A DNA stretch of 64,000 nt. Origin: JALZMG01 sp963844175. Lineage in GTDB: Bacteria; Actinomycetota; Acidimicrobiia; Acidimicrobiales; Ilumatobacteraceae. The stretch is from NCBI GenBank assembly GCA_963844175.1, contig CAWJNE010000001.1, positions 124,001 through 188,000 on the forward strand, read 5' to 3'. This document shows positions 26,623-36,097 of this stretch, piece by piece. Position numbers and translations under genes: made by a program. Below the pieces are notes generated by a model. It saw nothing but the letters and a program-made list of their open reading frames with translations, ran no database searches and was not told the DNA's origin. Numbering within the stretch: position 1 is the first letter of the stretch; each line of letters starts with the position of its first letter.

Positions 26623-27671
26623 CCCTGCAGGGGCGGGTCGTCCGCGCACTGGGCTCGCTGCGCCTCGACGTCGAGCTCCTCGCCGAGGTCGGCGAGACGG
26701 TCGCCATCCTCGGCCCGAACGGCGCCGGCAAATCGACGCTCCTGCGGTGCCTGGCCGGCCTGCTGGCCCTCGATGGCGGCCGGATCGAGCTCGACACCGA
26801 GGTCGTCGACGACCCGGCCGGCGACGTCTTCGTCACGCCCGAACGGCGCGCGTGCTCGGTGGTGTTCCAGGACTACCTGCTGTTCCCGAACCTGAGCGCG
26901 CTCGAGAACGTGGCGTTCGGGCTGCGCGCCCGCGGGATGCCGAAGGCGCAAGCCCGGTCGCGGGCGGCGGAGTGGCTGGCCCGCATGGGCCTCACCGATC
27001 ACGCCAGCCACCGACCGCCGGCGCTGTCCGGCGGGCAGGCCCAGCGGGTCGCCCTGGCCCGGGCGTTGGCGACCGCACCACGGCTCTTGTTGCTCGACGA
27101 ACCGCTCGCCGCGTTGGACGCCGGCGCACGAGCGGCCGTGCGCGGCGACCTGCGCCGCCACCTGTCGACGTTCGACGGGGTCCGCCTCCTCGTCACCCAC
27201 GATCCCATCGACGCGTACGCCCTGGCCGACCGGGTCGTCATCCTCGACGCCGGCCGGGTCGTCCAGACCGGCACGCTGGCCGACGTCAGCGCCCGCCCCC
27301 GCTCCCGGTACGTGGCCGAGCTGGTCGGCATCAACCTCCTCGCCGGCGAGGGTGGGGACGGCGTCATCACCACACCTGGTGGAGGACGCGTCGTCGCTGC
27401 CGACGCAGTGGTCGGGCCGACGTTCGCGGCGATCCAACCACACGCGATCGCGCTGCACCTGGCGCAGCCCGAAGGCAGCCCGCGCAACGTCTGGCCGGTC
27501 GTCGTCGCCGACGTCGACCGTCGCTCCGATCGGGTGCGGGTCCGCCTGACCGGCGAGATCCCGCTCGTCGCCGAGATCACGACCGCTGCGCTCGAGCAGC
27601 TCGCGCTGCGGCCCGGCGACCGCGTCTGGGCGTCGGTGAAGGCGACCGAGGTCACGACCTACCCGGCGTGA
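26619..27671 (+). CDS. modC: Molybdate ABC transporter ATPase with C-terminal TOBE domain
   Basis: 350 residues from the ATG at 26619, overlapping the modB stop (ATGA). Walker A is GPNGAGKST, the Q-loop region FQDYLLFPNLSALENV, the signature LSGGQAQRVALARALA, Walker B LLLLDEPLAALD and the switch VTHDPIDAYALAD. A C-terminal TOBE/Mop domain (VRVRLTGEIPLVAEIT, DRVWASVKATEV) may sense molybdate. It is the last gene of modABC and converges with a quinone reductase gene. Confidence 0.95.
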
Positions 27672-27741
27672 GGCGCTCGCCTGTGGAACGGTCGTCCCTC
27701 GACGGCCGCCGGCGCAGCCGGTCAGGCCCGTAGCGCGGCGA

Positions 27742-28713
27742 TCAGGGACGCAGCAGCACCCGGCCGAGGGCTCGGCGGCTCTCGATGTGGTGGTGGGCGT
27801 CGGCCGCCTCGGACAGGGGGAAGACCCGGTCGATCACGACCCGCAGCTCACCGTCGGCGACGCGCTGGAGCAGCTGCTCGATCATCGAGCGGACGCGCGT
27901 GGGGTGGACGGCGATCTCCGCTCCCAGGAAGACCCCGGTGAGCGTGGCGTTGCGCTCCATCAGCGGCCACACCTCGGGTGGCGACTGCTCCCGACCGGCC
28001 CGCCCGACCCAGCTGATCCGGCCGCGATAGGCGAGCGAGGCGATGCTCGCCTCCAGCGTTCGTCCCCCGACGGGATCGACGACCAGGTCGACGCCGCGAC
28101 CGTCGGTCAGCTGACGGACCCTTCCGGCGACGTCCTCGGTGGCGTAGTCGATGCCGTGATCCATCCCCAGCTCGCGCAGCGGCGCCAGCCGCGCTTCGCT
28201 CGACGCCGTGGCCAGCACCATCGCCGCACCGGCCCGCTTGGCGAGCTGGATGGCGGCGAGCCCGACGCCGCCGGCGCCCGCCTGCACGAGCACCGTCTGC
28301 CCGGCCTCGAGGTGGCCGAACTCGAACAGGCAGTCGTCGGCGGTGCCGAACTCGATCGGAACCCCGGCGGCCTCGTCGGTGGACAGCCCGTCGGGGATGG
28401 CGTACACGACGGCGGCAGGCACCGACACCACCTCGGCATGGCTGCCGAACGCCATCGTGGCCACCACCCGTTGCCCGACCTCCAGGCCGGCCACGCCGTG
28501 CCCCAGCTCACGGATCCGACCGGCGGCCTGGTAGCCGACGACGTGTGGCGTGGTGACCAGCTCCCCGCCGGCGCGGTTGAGCAGATCTCCGCCCTGGATG
28601 CCCACGGCATCGACGTCGATCAGCACTCCGCCGTCACGGACGATCGGGTCCGGGACATCGACGTACTCGAGGACCTCGGGTCCACCGGTGCGCGAGTAGG
28701 CAGCCGCTTTCAT
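27742..28713 (-). CDS. Zinc-independent MDR oxidoreductase (quinone reductase-like)
   Basis: 323-residue NADPH-dependent medium-chain dehydrogenase/reductase. The N-terminal GroES-like domain (MKAAAYSRTGGPEVLEY) lacks the structural-zinc cysteines, and the cofactor motif is VLVQAGAGGVGLAAIQLAKR. The family-typical GVDLVVDPVGG and EAADAHHHIESRRALGRVLL close the protein. Likely substrates are quinones or enones. It has no obvious link to its neighbours. Confidence 0.88.
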   Translation of the reverse strand: MKAAAYSRTGGPEVLEYVDVPDPIVRDGGVLIDVDAVGIQGGDLLNRAGGELVTTPHVVGYQAAGRIRELGHGVAGLEVGQRVVATMAFGSHAEVVSVPAAVVYAIPDGLSTDEAAGVPIEFGTADDCLFEFGHLEAGQTVLVQAGAGGVGLAAIQLAKRAGAAMVLATASSEARLAPLRELGMDHGIDYATEDVAGRVRQLTDGRGVDLVVDPVGGRTLEASIASLAYRGRISWVGRAGREQSPPEVWPLMERNATLTGVFLGAEIAVHPTRVRSMIEQLLQRVADGELRVVIDRVFPLSEAADAHHHIESRRALGRVLLRP

Positions 28714-28774
28714 GGCCGCGACCGTACTGGCGCCCCGGATTCGCGGGCCGACCCCATCGCCGCCGCGCCCGCCG

Positions 28775-29341
28775 TCACGCCGTCCCGCCGATGTGGGCGA
28801 GCTGTCCGTCGCGGTCGAACAGCATGATCAGCTCGGCCGGCCCCTCGACCGCGTCGAGGGCGTGCGGCACCATCGTCGAGAACTCCGCCGCCTCCCCCGC
28901 CGCCACCTCGACCCTCCGCTCGCCGAGCGTCAGCAGCACGCGTCCGGACAGCACGAAGAACCAGTCGTTGCCAGGGTGGACGCGCTGCTCACCCCGCGGG
29001 GCATCGGCCTCGATGCGCAGCTTGACGGCGACGGTGCTGCTCGACGCCCGGCTCAGCGGCCACGTCGTCCGGCCCGGCGTCGAGGTCGAGTGCGGGCGGA
29101 TCACCACGTCCTCGTCCTCGCCGCCCAGCTCGAGCAGCGCGGCGATGTCGACGTGCAGGGCCCGACTGAGCGCGAGCAACACATCGATGCTGATCGTGCG
29201 CTTGCCGGTCTCGATCCGGCTGATCGTCGACGGGCTGAGGTGCGCTCGCGACGCCAACTCGTCGAGCGACCAGCCGAGCGACTGGCGCATGGTCCGCAGC
29301 CGAGCACGGGCGATGGCTTCGATGTCGGCGGCCTCGTTCAC
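28775..29341 (-). CDS. XRE-family regulator with C-terminal cupin domain
   Basis: 188 residues from the GTG at 29341. The helix-turn-helix is SLDELASRAHLSPSTISRIETGKR, in two parts of the same segment, and the cupin domain reads HPGNDWFFVLSGRVLLTLGERRVEVAAGEAAEF. Such proteins often sense a small ligand in the cupin. The ATG at 29419 would overlap the divergent gene start, so the shorter form is preferred. A 21-base palindrome lies in the 76-base divergent gap, a probable operator for autoregulation and for the oxidoreductase-methyltransferase gene. Confidence 0.88.
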   Translation of the reverse strand: MNEAADIEAIARARLRTMRQSLGWSLDELASRAHLSPSTISRIETGKRTISIDVLLALSRALHVDIAALLELGGEDEDVVIRPHSTSTPGRTTWPLSRASSSTVAVKLRIEADAPRGEQRVHPGNDWFFVLSGRVLLTLGERRVEVAAGEAAEFSTMVPHALDAVEGPAELIMLFDRDGQLAHIGGTA

Positions 29342-29358
29342 CCCGCCAGCATGCCCAG

Positions 29359-29379
29359 CTCTTGCGGATCTCGCAAGAG
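29359..29379. promoter_or_regulatory. Putative operator of the XRE-cupin regulator
   Basis: Perfect inverted repeat with 8-bp arms, CTCTTGCG-N5-CGCAAGAG, centred between the divergent starts at 29341 and 29418. It is the only strong palindrome in the gap. A possible promoter for the rightward gene is TTGCAG at 29383 with TACCGT at 29405. Confidence 0.6.
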
Positions 29380-29417
29380 AGGTTGCAGCACATTGCCCGG
29401 TGCGTACCGTTGTCGCC

Positions 29418-31031
29418 ATGCCGAACCACGAAGCAGCAGCCGGCGTCGACGTGATCGTCGTGGGAGGGGGTGCCGCCGGGCTGGCGGCGGCGCTGCTGCT
29501 CGGACGGTCGCGCCGCTCCGTGCTGGTGATCGACGCCGGTGAGCCGCGAAACGCTCCGGCCGACCACGTCCACGGCTACCTCGGGCGTGAGGGCACGCCG
29601 CCGAGCGACCTGTTGGCGATCGGGCGGAGTGAGGTCGCCGCGTACGGCGTCGAGGTGCGCGAGGGCCTCGCCGTGGACGCCCACCGACACCGTGACGGCA
29701 CGTTCGTCGTCGAGCTCGCCGGCGGTGAGGCGGTCAGCGGTCGGCGGCTGCTCGTCGCCACCGGCGGCCACGACGAGCTCCCGGCGATCCCGGGCGTCGC
29801 CGAGCGGTGGGGCCGAGACGTCATCCACTGCCCGTACTGCCACGGCTGGGAGGTGCGCGACCGATCGATCGTCGTCATCTCGACCAACGGCATGGGAGTG
29901 CACGGCGCGTCGCTGTTCCGCCAGCTGTCCGACGACGTGACCCTCGTCGTGCACGCCGGTCCGGGCCCAACGGAGGCCGAGCGGGCCCAGCTGACCGGGC
30001 GCGGGGTGCGCATCGTGGTGTGCACCGTTGCCGAGCTCGTCGTGACCGATGGTCGGCTCACGGGCGTCCGCCTCGACGACGGGAGCGTGCTCCCGGCCGC
30101 AGCGGCGGTCGTGAGCCCACGGCTCACCGCCCGCGCCGACCTGCTGGCCCCGCTCGGCCTCGAGCCGGTCGAAGGCCCCACGGGCCTCGGCACGACGATC
30201 CCCGCCGACGCCACCGGGGCCACGGGCGTCCCCGGCGTGTACGTCGCCGGCAACGTCGGCAACCTGCGGGCCCACGTGCTGCAGTCGGCAGCCGAGGGGG
30301 CGATGGCGGGCGCGGCGATCAACGCCGACCTCGTCACCGAGGACCTGGCCGCCGCGGCGCAGCCCGCGGAGGGCGGCCCTGACGAGCGACCGGTGTTGGA
30401 CGAGGCGTTCTGGGAGGACCGGTACCGATCGAAGGCGGCGATCTGGAGCGGGCAGCCGAACGCGCAGCTCGTCGCCGACATCGCCGATCTGCAGCCGGGG
30501 ACGGCGCTCGACGTCGGCGCCGGCGAGGGGGCTGACGCCATCTGGCTGGCCCAGCGCGGCTGGCGGGTGGTGGCCGTCGACATCTCGTCCGTCGCCCTCG
30601 ATCGGGGGCGGCGCCAGGCCGAGGAGCTGGGCCTGGCGGACCAGATCGGCTGGGTGCACCTCGACGTCACCGCCGCCGCGCTCCCGCCCGGCCCGTTCGA
30701 CCTGGTGTCGGCCCAGTTCGTGCACTTCCCTCCCGAGCATCGTGGCGCGGTGTACACCGCGCTCGCCGATGCGGTGGCGCCGGGTGGCACGTTGATGATC
30801 GTCGGCCACCATCCGAGCGACCTGGACGCCGGGATCGACCGACCCCGGTGGCCGGAGCTGTTCTTCACGGCCGACGAGCTGACTGGTGCGCTCGGCCGCA
30901 ACTGGACGGTCATCGCGGCCGACGCCCGCCGCCGTCAGGTCAACGGGTCCGACGGCGCTCCGGTGACCATCTGCGACGCCGTCCTCGTTGCCCGTCGCAC
31001 CGGCGTCACGCCCACTGGCCGTTCACACTGA
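29418..31031 (+). CDS. Bifunctional thioredoxin-reductase-like oxidoreductase / SAM-dependent methyltransferase
   Basis: 537 residues in two domains. Residues about 8-310 are a thioredoxin-reductase-like FAD/NAD(P) protein with VIVVGGGAAGLAAALLLGR, the redox motif HCPYCHGWE and VYVAGNVGN near the FAD end. Residues about 330-537 are a class I methyltransferase: FWEDRYRSKAAIWSGQPN, then ALDVGAGEGADAIWLA (SAM loop) and PFDLVSAQFVHFP. This fusion is known in actinobacteria but its substrate is not. Redox-controlled methylation or detoxification of an electrophile is conceivable. It ends inside the last 26 bases of the convergent L,D-transpeptidase gene. Confidence 0.9.
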   Translation: MPNHEAAAGVDVIVVGGGAAGLAAALLLGRSRRSVLVIDAGEPRNAPADHVHGYLGREGTPPSDLLAIGRSEVAAYGVEVREGLAVDAHRHRDGTFVVELAGGEAVSGRRLLVATGGHDELPAIPGVAERWGRDVIHCPYCHGWEVRDRSIVVISTNGMGVHGASLFRQLSDDVTLVVHAGPGPTEAERAQLTGRGVRIVVCTVAELVVTDGRLTGVRLDDGSVLPAAAAVVSPRLTARADLLAPLGLEPVEGPTGLGTTIPADATGATGVPGVYVAGNVGNLRAHVLQSAAEGAMAGAAINADLVTEDLAAAAQPAEGGPDERPVLDEAFWEDRYRSKAAIWSGQPNAQLVADIADLQPGTALDVGAGEGADAIWLAQRGWRVVAVDISSVALDRGRRQAEELGLADQIGWVHLDVTAAALPPGPFDLVSAQFVHFPPEHRGAVYTALADAVAPGGTLMIVGHHPSDLDAGIDRPRWPELFFTADELTGALGRNWTVIAADARRRQVNGSDGAPVTICDAVLVARRTGVTPTGRSH

Positions 31032-32259
31032 CCACGAGCCCGACCTGATCGGCCTCCGAGATCGGACCAGACTCGGCCAAGCCGAGCCAGCCGATCAGCG
31101 CGTCCTGGTCGCCGACCCGCAGCCGGGCGCAGCCCTTGCTGCGTGGTTCCGGCGGCACGTTGTTGGCGCCGTGGATCGCCTGGCCGCGGTCGAAGTACAG
31201 CGGCTTGTACATGTTGCCGTTCAGCGGGTTGTCGCCGGCGACCGGGAAGTCGCTGCTGTTGTGCCACCCACCGTTGCCCCGTGCCGGGTTGTAGCGGAAG
31301 ATCGGTGAGTAGTCCTGGTCGCGCGTCTGGGCGCCAGGCTCCCCCGTCGAGGTCGGGAACACGAAGACCAGCCGTTCGGAGCCCTCGCCGGCGTAGAGGA
31401 CCTGGCACGTCCGGTCGATGAGGACCCAGCGGTACGACTGGGTCGGTGCACCGGCCGGGATCGACACCGATTGCATCGACATGAGCGCCTGCTCCTCGGG
31501 GCTGCCCGGTGCCATGTCGGTGCGGCTGGCCGGCAGGCCGAGCGAGGTGCGCGCGGCACACAGCAGCTGACGGGTGAAGCGGCCGGACTCACCGTCCACC
31601 CCGAGCTCCCTGAACCCGAGGGGCGTGTAGAGCTCGTTGAGCTTGCGCTGCTGGGCATCGATACCGGTGCTGAACGCGTCCAGCGGCGGCGGGGGCGGGG
31701 GCGGCGGAGGCGGTGGGGGCGGTGGGGGAAGGCGCGGCGCACCGGTCACGTCGTCGACGCCGTTGTTGACGCACCGATCGAGCAGCGTTCCCGCGGAGAG
31801 CGCGTTGGGGTCGCCGATCGCGTTCTCGGACTGCAGGCCCTCGACGGTGACCATGATGTCGGCCAGCTGGGTGACGATCAGGCTCAGCGAGTCACCGGGG
31901 CGCACCTCGACGACGCAACTGGCCGGCATGACCGGCACCGTGGTCGTCGTCGCCGGGGCGGTCGTCGTCGTGGATTCGGGGACGGTCGTCGACGTCGTCG
32001 ACGTCGTCGACGTGCTCGACGTGGTCGACGGGCGCTCGGTCGTCGTGGTCGACCGCTCGGTCGTCGTGGTCGACCGCTCGGTCGTCGTGGTGGTGGTCGA
32101 GCGCTTCGACGTCGTCGTCGGTCGGCGCTCGGTCGTGGTCGGGGCCGCGGTGTCGGCCACCGAGGGGTCCGGTACCTCGCCGGCGTCCTGCCTGCCGCTC
32201 GAGCACGCCGCGACGACCAGCAACGTGGCGCCGCCGAGCAGGCCTGCGATCCGTCGCAC
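31006..32259 (-). CDS. L,D-transpeptidase (YkuD) lipoprotein with LysM-like domain
   Basis: 417 residues. A lipobox (VVAACSSG, Cys19) is followed by a Thr/Ser-rich linker of about 70 residues, a LysM-like segment (VRPGDSLSLIVTQLADI), a run of about 15 prolines and a C-terminal YkuD catalytic domain. The catalytic region reads AIHGANNVPPEPRSKGCARL, with the His and Cys of the HxG...SxGCxR motif. It would cross-link peptidoglycan 3-3 or attach proteins to it, anchored on the outer face of the membrane. The long low-complexity linker presumably spans the wall. Confidence 0.87.
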   Translation of the reverse strand: MRRIAGLLGGATLLVVAACSSGRQDAGEVPDPSVADTAAPTTTERRPTTTSKRSTTTTTTERSTTTTERSTTTTERPSTTSSTSTTSTTSTTVPESTTTTAPATTTTVPVMPASCVVEVRPGDSLSLIVTQLADIMVTVEGLQSENAIGDPNALSAGTLLDRCVNNGVDDVTGAPRLPPPPPPPPPPPPPPPLDAFSTGIDAQQRKLNELYTPLGFRELGVDGESGRFTRQLLCAARTSLGLPASRTDMAPGSPEEQALMSMQSVSIPAGAPTQSYRWVLIDRTCQVLYAGEGSERLVFVFPTSTGEPGAQTRDQDYSPIFRYNPARGNGGWHNSSDFPVAGDNPLNGNMYKPLYFDRGQAIHGANNVPPEPRSKGCARLRVGDQDALIGWLGLAESGPISEADQVGLVVSVNGQWA

Positions 32260-32315
32260 GGGGCGTCACGGTAGGCGGGCGCACCGGCCGACTTCCGGCA
32301 CCCTCGCCTCGGCCC

Positions 32316-32347
32316 GATGAGCGGTGAGCGGTCACCGACCGCTCATC
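32316..32347. promoter_or_regulatory. Inverted repeat between L,D-transpeptidase and molybdoenzyme genes
   Basis: GATGAGCGGT-N12-ACCGCTCATC, perfect 10-bp arms, with the spacer repeating GAGCGGT as a direct repeat. It lies in the 124-base gap between divergent genes, 37-68 bases before the ATG at 32384. It is a plausible operator; the regulator is unknown. Confidence 0.45.
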
Positions 32348-32383
32348 TCTCACCGCACGGCGGCGCGCTCGTACGCTGCGGTC

Positions 32384-34477
32384 ATGGTCACGGTGCGCAC
32401 CTTCTGCCGGATCTGTGAGCCCAGCTGCGGCTTGCTGGCCGACGTCGAGGACGGTGCGCTGGTCAAGCTGTCGCCCGATCGCGACCATCCCGTGACCGCC
32501 GGCTTCGCCTGCCACAAGGGGCTGGCCGCCGTCGACGTGCACGACGACCCGGACCGTCTCGACCACCCGGCCATCGCCAACGACGGGGCGTGGCGCACGA
32601 CGAGCTGGGACGAGGCGATGGCGCACATCGCTGATCGCCTGCGCGCCATCACGGCCGCTCACGGTCCGGGTGCCGTCAGCGCGTACGTCGGGAACCCGAC
32701 GGCGTTCAACGCGCTCGGCTCGCAGCACATCGGACTGCTCCTGCGGACGCTCGGCGTTCGGCGCACGTTCTCGTCCGGCACGCAGGACTGCGCCAACAAG
32801 TTCGTCGCCAGCGAAGCGGTCTTCGGGTCGTCGCTCGTGCATCCCATCCCGGACCTCGCCAACACCGACCTGTGCCTGATCATCGGGGAGAACCCGCGGG
32901 CCTCCCAGGCCAGCTTCTACTCGATCCCCAACGTGCTCGGTGAGCTCCGGCGGGCCACCGGCCGCGGAGCGCGCATCGTGTTCGTCAACCCCCGCCGCAT
33001 CGAGACCCCGGACCGCGGCGTCGGCGACACGCTGCTGATCCGCCCGGACACCGATGTGTGGTTCCTCGCCGCGCTGCTGCACGAGATCGACCGGCTGGGC
33101 GGCTTCGACCGCGCCGCGGTCGAGCGCCACGGTCGGCACGTCGCCGAGCTGCGGGAGTTCATCGACCGGTACCCGGCCGACGAGGTGGCCGACGTCACCG
33201 GCGTGCCGGCCGACGAGGTCCGCGAGCTGGCGGCGGCGTGGGTCGCCACGCCGCGCGCGTCGGTGCACGCGTCGACCGGCATCAACATGGGCCGCCAGGG
33301 TTCACTCGCCTACTGGCTGGTCCACATGCTCTCGTTCGTCACCGGGCGCCTGGACGTCGAGGGCGGCAACCTGAAGAGCGACGGGTTCTACGCCAACGCT
33401 CGGTCCGGCGCCGGCGACCCGGCGCAGGGCTACGTCGAGACCGAGTTCGGGACGCTGCGGCGCGGCGCCCTGCCCGGCACGCTGATGGCCGACGCCATCC
33501 TGGACAGCTCGGACCCGGTGCGGGCGATGTTCGTCGTCGCTGGGAACCCGCTGCTGTCCATCGCCGGGCAGGATCGGCTGCGCAAGGCCTTCGAGCAGCT
33601 CGAGCTGCTCGTCGTGCTCGACATCTACCCGAGTGCCACGGCCGAGCTGGCCCACGTCGTGCTGCCATGCGCCGACATGTACGAGCGTGACGACCTGAAC
33701 ATCGTCAACATCGGCACCAGCGCCCGGCCCTTCGCCCAGTACACCCCGGCCGTGGTCGAGCCCCGAGCCGATCGCCGACCGGAGTGGTGGATCGCCCATC
33801 GCCTGCTCCAGGAGCTCGGCCATCCGTCGTTGCTCGACGACGCCGTGCCCGACCCGTGGTCCAAGTGGCGCCACCTCCTCGCCCGTGGATCGGGCATCTC
33901 GCTGGCGGATCTCCAGTCGTCCGGTGACGTGCAGGTCTTGCCGGCACCTGCGCCCGGGACGTTCTTCGAGCAACAGGTGCTGACGGCTGACGGGCGTGTC
34001 GACTGCTGCCCGCCAGCGTTCGCCGGCGCACTCGACCGCTGCCACGACCTGTTCCGGGCCGAGGTCGCCGCCGCCGGCGACGGCCGCCTGCGGCTGATCC
34101 ACGGTCGCGATCCGTGGATGCACAACTCGTGGTTCGCCAACGTTTCGCGCATGAAGCGAGGTGGACGGACGTCGAACCCGCTGAGCATCAACCCGGCCGA
34201 CGCCGGTGCGCTCGGCATCTCCGACGGTGACCGGGTGGTCGTCACCAGCGATCACGGCACGGTCGACTCCGTCGCCGCCCTCGACGCGGAGCTGATGCCC
34301 GGCGTCGTCGCCATGGTCCACGGCTGGGGCCATGCCGCCAGCCCCCGGTTGCGCATCGCCGCCGCCGACCCGGGAGCCAACCCCAACGCGTTGCTGCCCA
34401 GTGGCCCCGGAAGTTTCGAACCGCTGTCCAGCCAGGCCCACATGACCGGCATCCCCGTCGCCGTCAGCCGCGCGTGA
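32384..34477 (+). CDS. Molybdopterin oxidoreductase with N-terminal [4Fe-4S] site
   Basis: 697 residues from the ATG at 32384. The N-terminus has FCRICEPSCGLLADV and GFACHKG, a C-x2-C-x3-C-x(n)-C cluster site as in the formate dehydrogenase/nitrate reductase (DMSO reductase) family. SSGTQDCANKF lies where family members place the Mo ligand, so Cys is a candidate ligand. INPADAGALGISDGDRVVV and a GWGHA segment form the C-terminal molybdopterin-binding domain. There is no Tat signal, so it is cytoplasmic. The substrate is unknown. Its stop overlaps the next start (GTGA) in an operon with a cysteine-triplet protein, hypA and hypB. modABC lies 5 kb away and could supply Mo. Confidence 0.88.
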   Translation: MVTVRTFCRICEPSCGLLADVEDGALVKLSPDRDHPVTAGFACHKGLAAVDVHDDPDRLDHPAIANDGAWRTTSWDEAMAHIADRLRAITAAHGPGAVSAYVGNPTAFNALGSQHIGLLLRTLGVRRTFSSGTQDCANKFVASEAVFGSSLVHPIPDLANTDLCLIIGENPRASQASFYSIPNVLGELRRATGRGARIVFVNPRRIETPDRGVGDTLLIRPDTDVWFLAALLHEIDRLGGFDRAAVERHGRHVAELREFIDRYPADEVADVTGVPADEVRELAAAWVATPRASVHASTGINMGRQGSLAYWLVHMLSFVTGRLDVEGGNLKSDGFYANARSGAGDPAQGYVETEFGTLRRGALPGTLMADAILDSSDPVRAMFVVAGNPLLSIAGQDRLRKAFEQLELLVVLDIYPSATAELAHVVLPCADMYERDDLNIVNIGTSARPFAQYTPAVVEPRADRRPEWWIAHRLLQELGHPSLLDDAVPDPWSKWRHLLARGSGISLADLQSSGDVQVLPAPAPGTFFEQQVLTADGRVDCCPPAFAGALDRCHDLFRAEVAAAGDGRLRLIHGRDPWMHNSWFANVSRMKRGGRTSNPLSINPADAGALGISDGDRVVVTSDHGTVDSVAALDAELMPGVVAMVHGWGHAASPRLRIAAADPGANPNALLPSGPGSFEPLSSQAHMTGIPVAVSRA

Positions 34478-34875
34478 ACGACGCCGGGCAGGCCACCGTG
34501 GCCGTCGCAGGGTGCGAGGCGACGTCGGGCAGCATCGCCGTCGCCGGCAGCGTGGCCACCGCAGGCAGCGTCGCCGTCGCCGGCAGCGTGGCCACCGCAG
34601 GCAGCGTCGCCGTCGCCGGGAGCGTGGCCACGTCGGGAAGCGTCGCCGTCGCCGGCTCGGTCGGCACGTCCATGAGCGCCGGGGTGGCCGGCAGCGTCCT
34701 CACGTTCCTCGGCGCCGGCATTCGCTGGTGCATCGCCACCGTCGGCTGCATCCGCTGCCGGCGTTGCGTGGCCTGTGTCGGGTGCGTGGACTGCGTGGAC
34801 TGCGTCGCCTGCATCGGGTGCGTCGGTCTGCGCGGCGCCGTCGGCCAGCGCGGCCGCCGAGCGGCCGAGCGGTAG
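34474..34875 (+). CDS. Repeat protein: hexapeptide repeats plus cysteine-triplet tail, unknown function
   Basis: 133 residues from a GTG overlapping the molybdoenzyme stop by 4 bases. Residues about 10-75 are hexads of the type SVAVAG/SVATAG, encoded by 36-base DNA repeats. After GAGIRW the protein has ten cysteines; after the first gap of six residues, nine of them recur every third residue (C-I-R-C-R-R-C-V-A-C and so on to C-I-G-C), then a short basic end. Both halves have a period of three or six, as in beta-solenoid folds, and the stacked cysteines could bind metal or clusters. No family was recognised with certainty. Position in the operon with hypAB suggests a role in metal-enzyme assembly (inference). 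An antisense frame exists but lacks this start coupling. Confidence 0.6.
   Translation: MNDAGQATVAVAGCEATSGSIAVAGSVATAGSVAVAGSVATAGSVAVAGSVATSGSVAVAGSVGTSMSAGVAGSVLTFLGAGIRWCIATVGCIRCRRCVACVGCVDCVDCVACIGCVGLRGAVGQRGRRAAER
34522..34665 (+). repeat. Four tandem 36-base repeats
   Basis: Units at 34522, 34558, 34594 and 34630. Units 2 and 3 are nearly identical (one C/G difference), units 1 and 4 are diverged. Each codes for two hexads of the type TAGSVAVAGSVA. Near-identity suggests recent expansion. Confidence 0.85.
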
Positions 34876-34911
34876 GTTGCCGGTCGTACGCCAACGGGGA
34901 TCGGAGGACGT

Positions 34912-35255
34912 GTGCACGAGCTGGCGTTGGGCCAGGCGATCGCCGATGCCGTCGTGCAGCATGCCGACGGCCGGCCGGTCGAGCGGGTGCTCGTGCGCAT
35001 CGGCCACCTGCGCCAGGTCGTTCCCGACTCGCTGCAGTTCTCGTGGGAGTTGCTCGTCGACGGCACCGAGCTCGACGGCTGCGCGTTGGAGATCGAGCAC
35101 GTACCCGCCGTCGTCGCCTGCCGCACCTGCGGCGCCGAGACGACGCTCGACCTCCCCGTGATGGCATGTGCTGGGTGCGGCGGCCTCGACGTCGAGCTGC
35201 GCAGCGGCGAAGAGTTCCTCATCGTCGCCATCGACGTGACCCAGGCGGTGACCTG

Positions 35256-35256
<1 letters not shown>
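34912..35256 (+). CDS. hypA: HypA, nickel insertion protein for [NiFe] enzymes
   Basis: 114 residues. The GTG at 34912 follows GGAGG closely and gives the conserved M-H-E start (MHELALGQAIADAV), whose His2 binds nickel. The zinc site is CRTCGAE and MACAGCGG (two C-x2-C pairs). HypA with HypB delivers Ni to [NiFe]-hydrogenase large subunits, and in some bacteria to urease. No hydrogenase or urease gene is in the window. Confidence 0.92.
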
Positions 35257-36038
<782 letters not shown>

Positions 36039-36097
36039 GCCACGCACGGCTCCGGCCGGTGTGCGAGGCTGATCGGGCTCACGTGGGAGGTGGGTCG

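Noticed and set aside
34522..34665. Possible CRISPR array at the 36-base repeats
   Set aside because: Repeats are head-to-tail without spacers and code for protein hexads; the same holds for the tract at 20433-20578.
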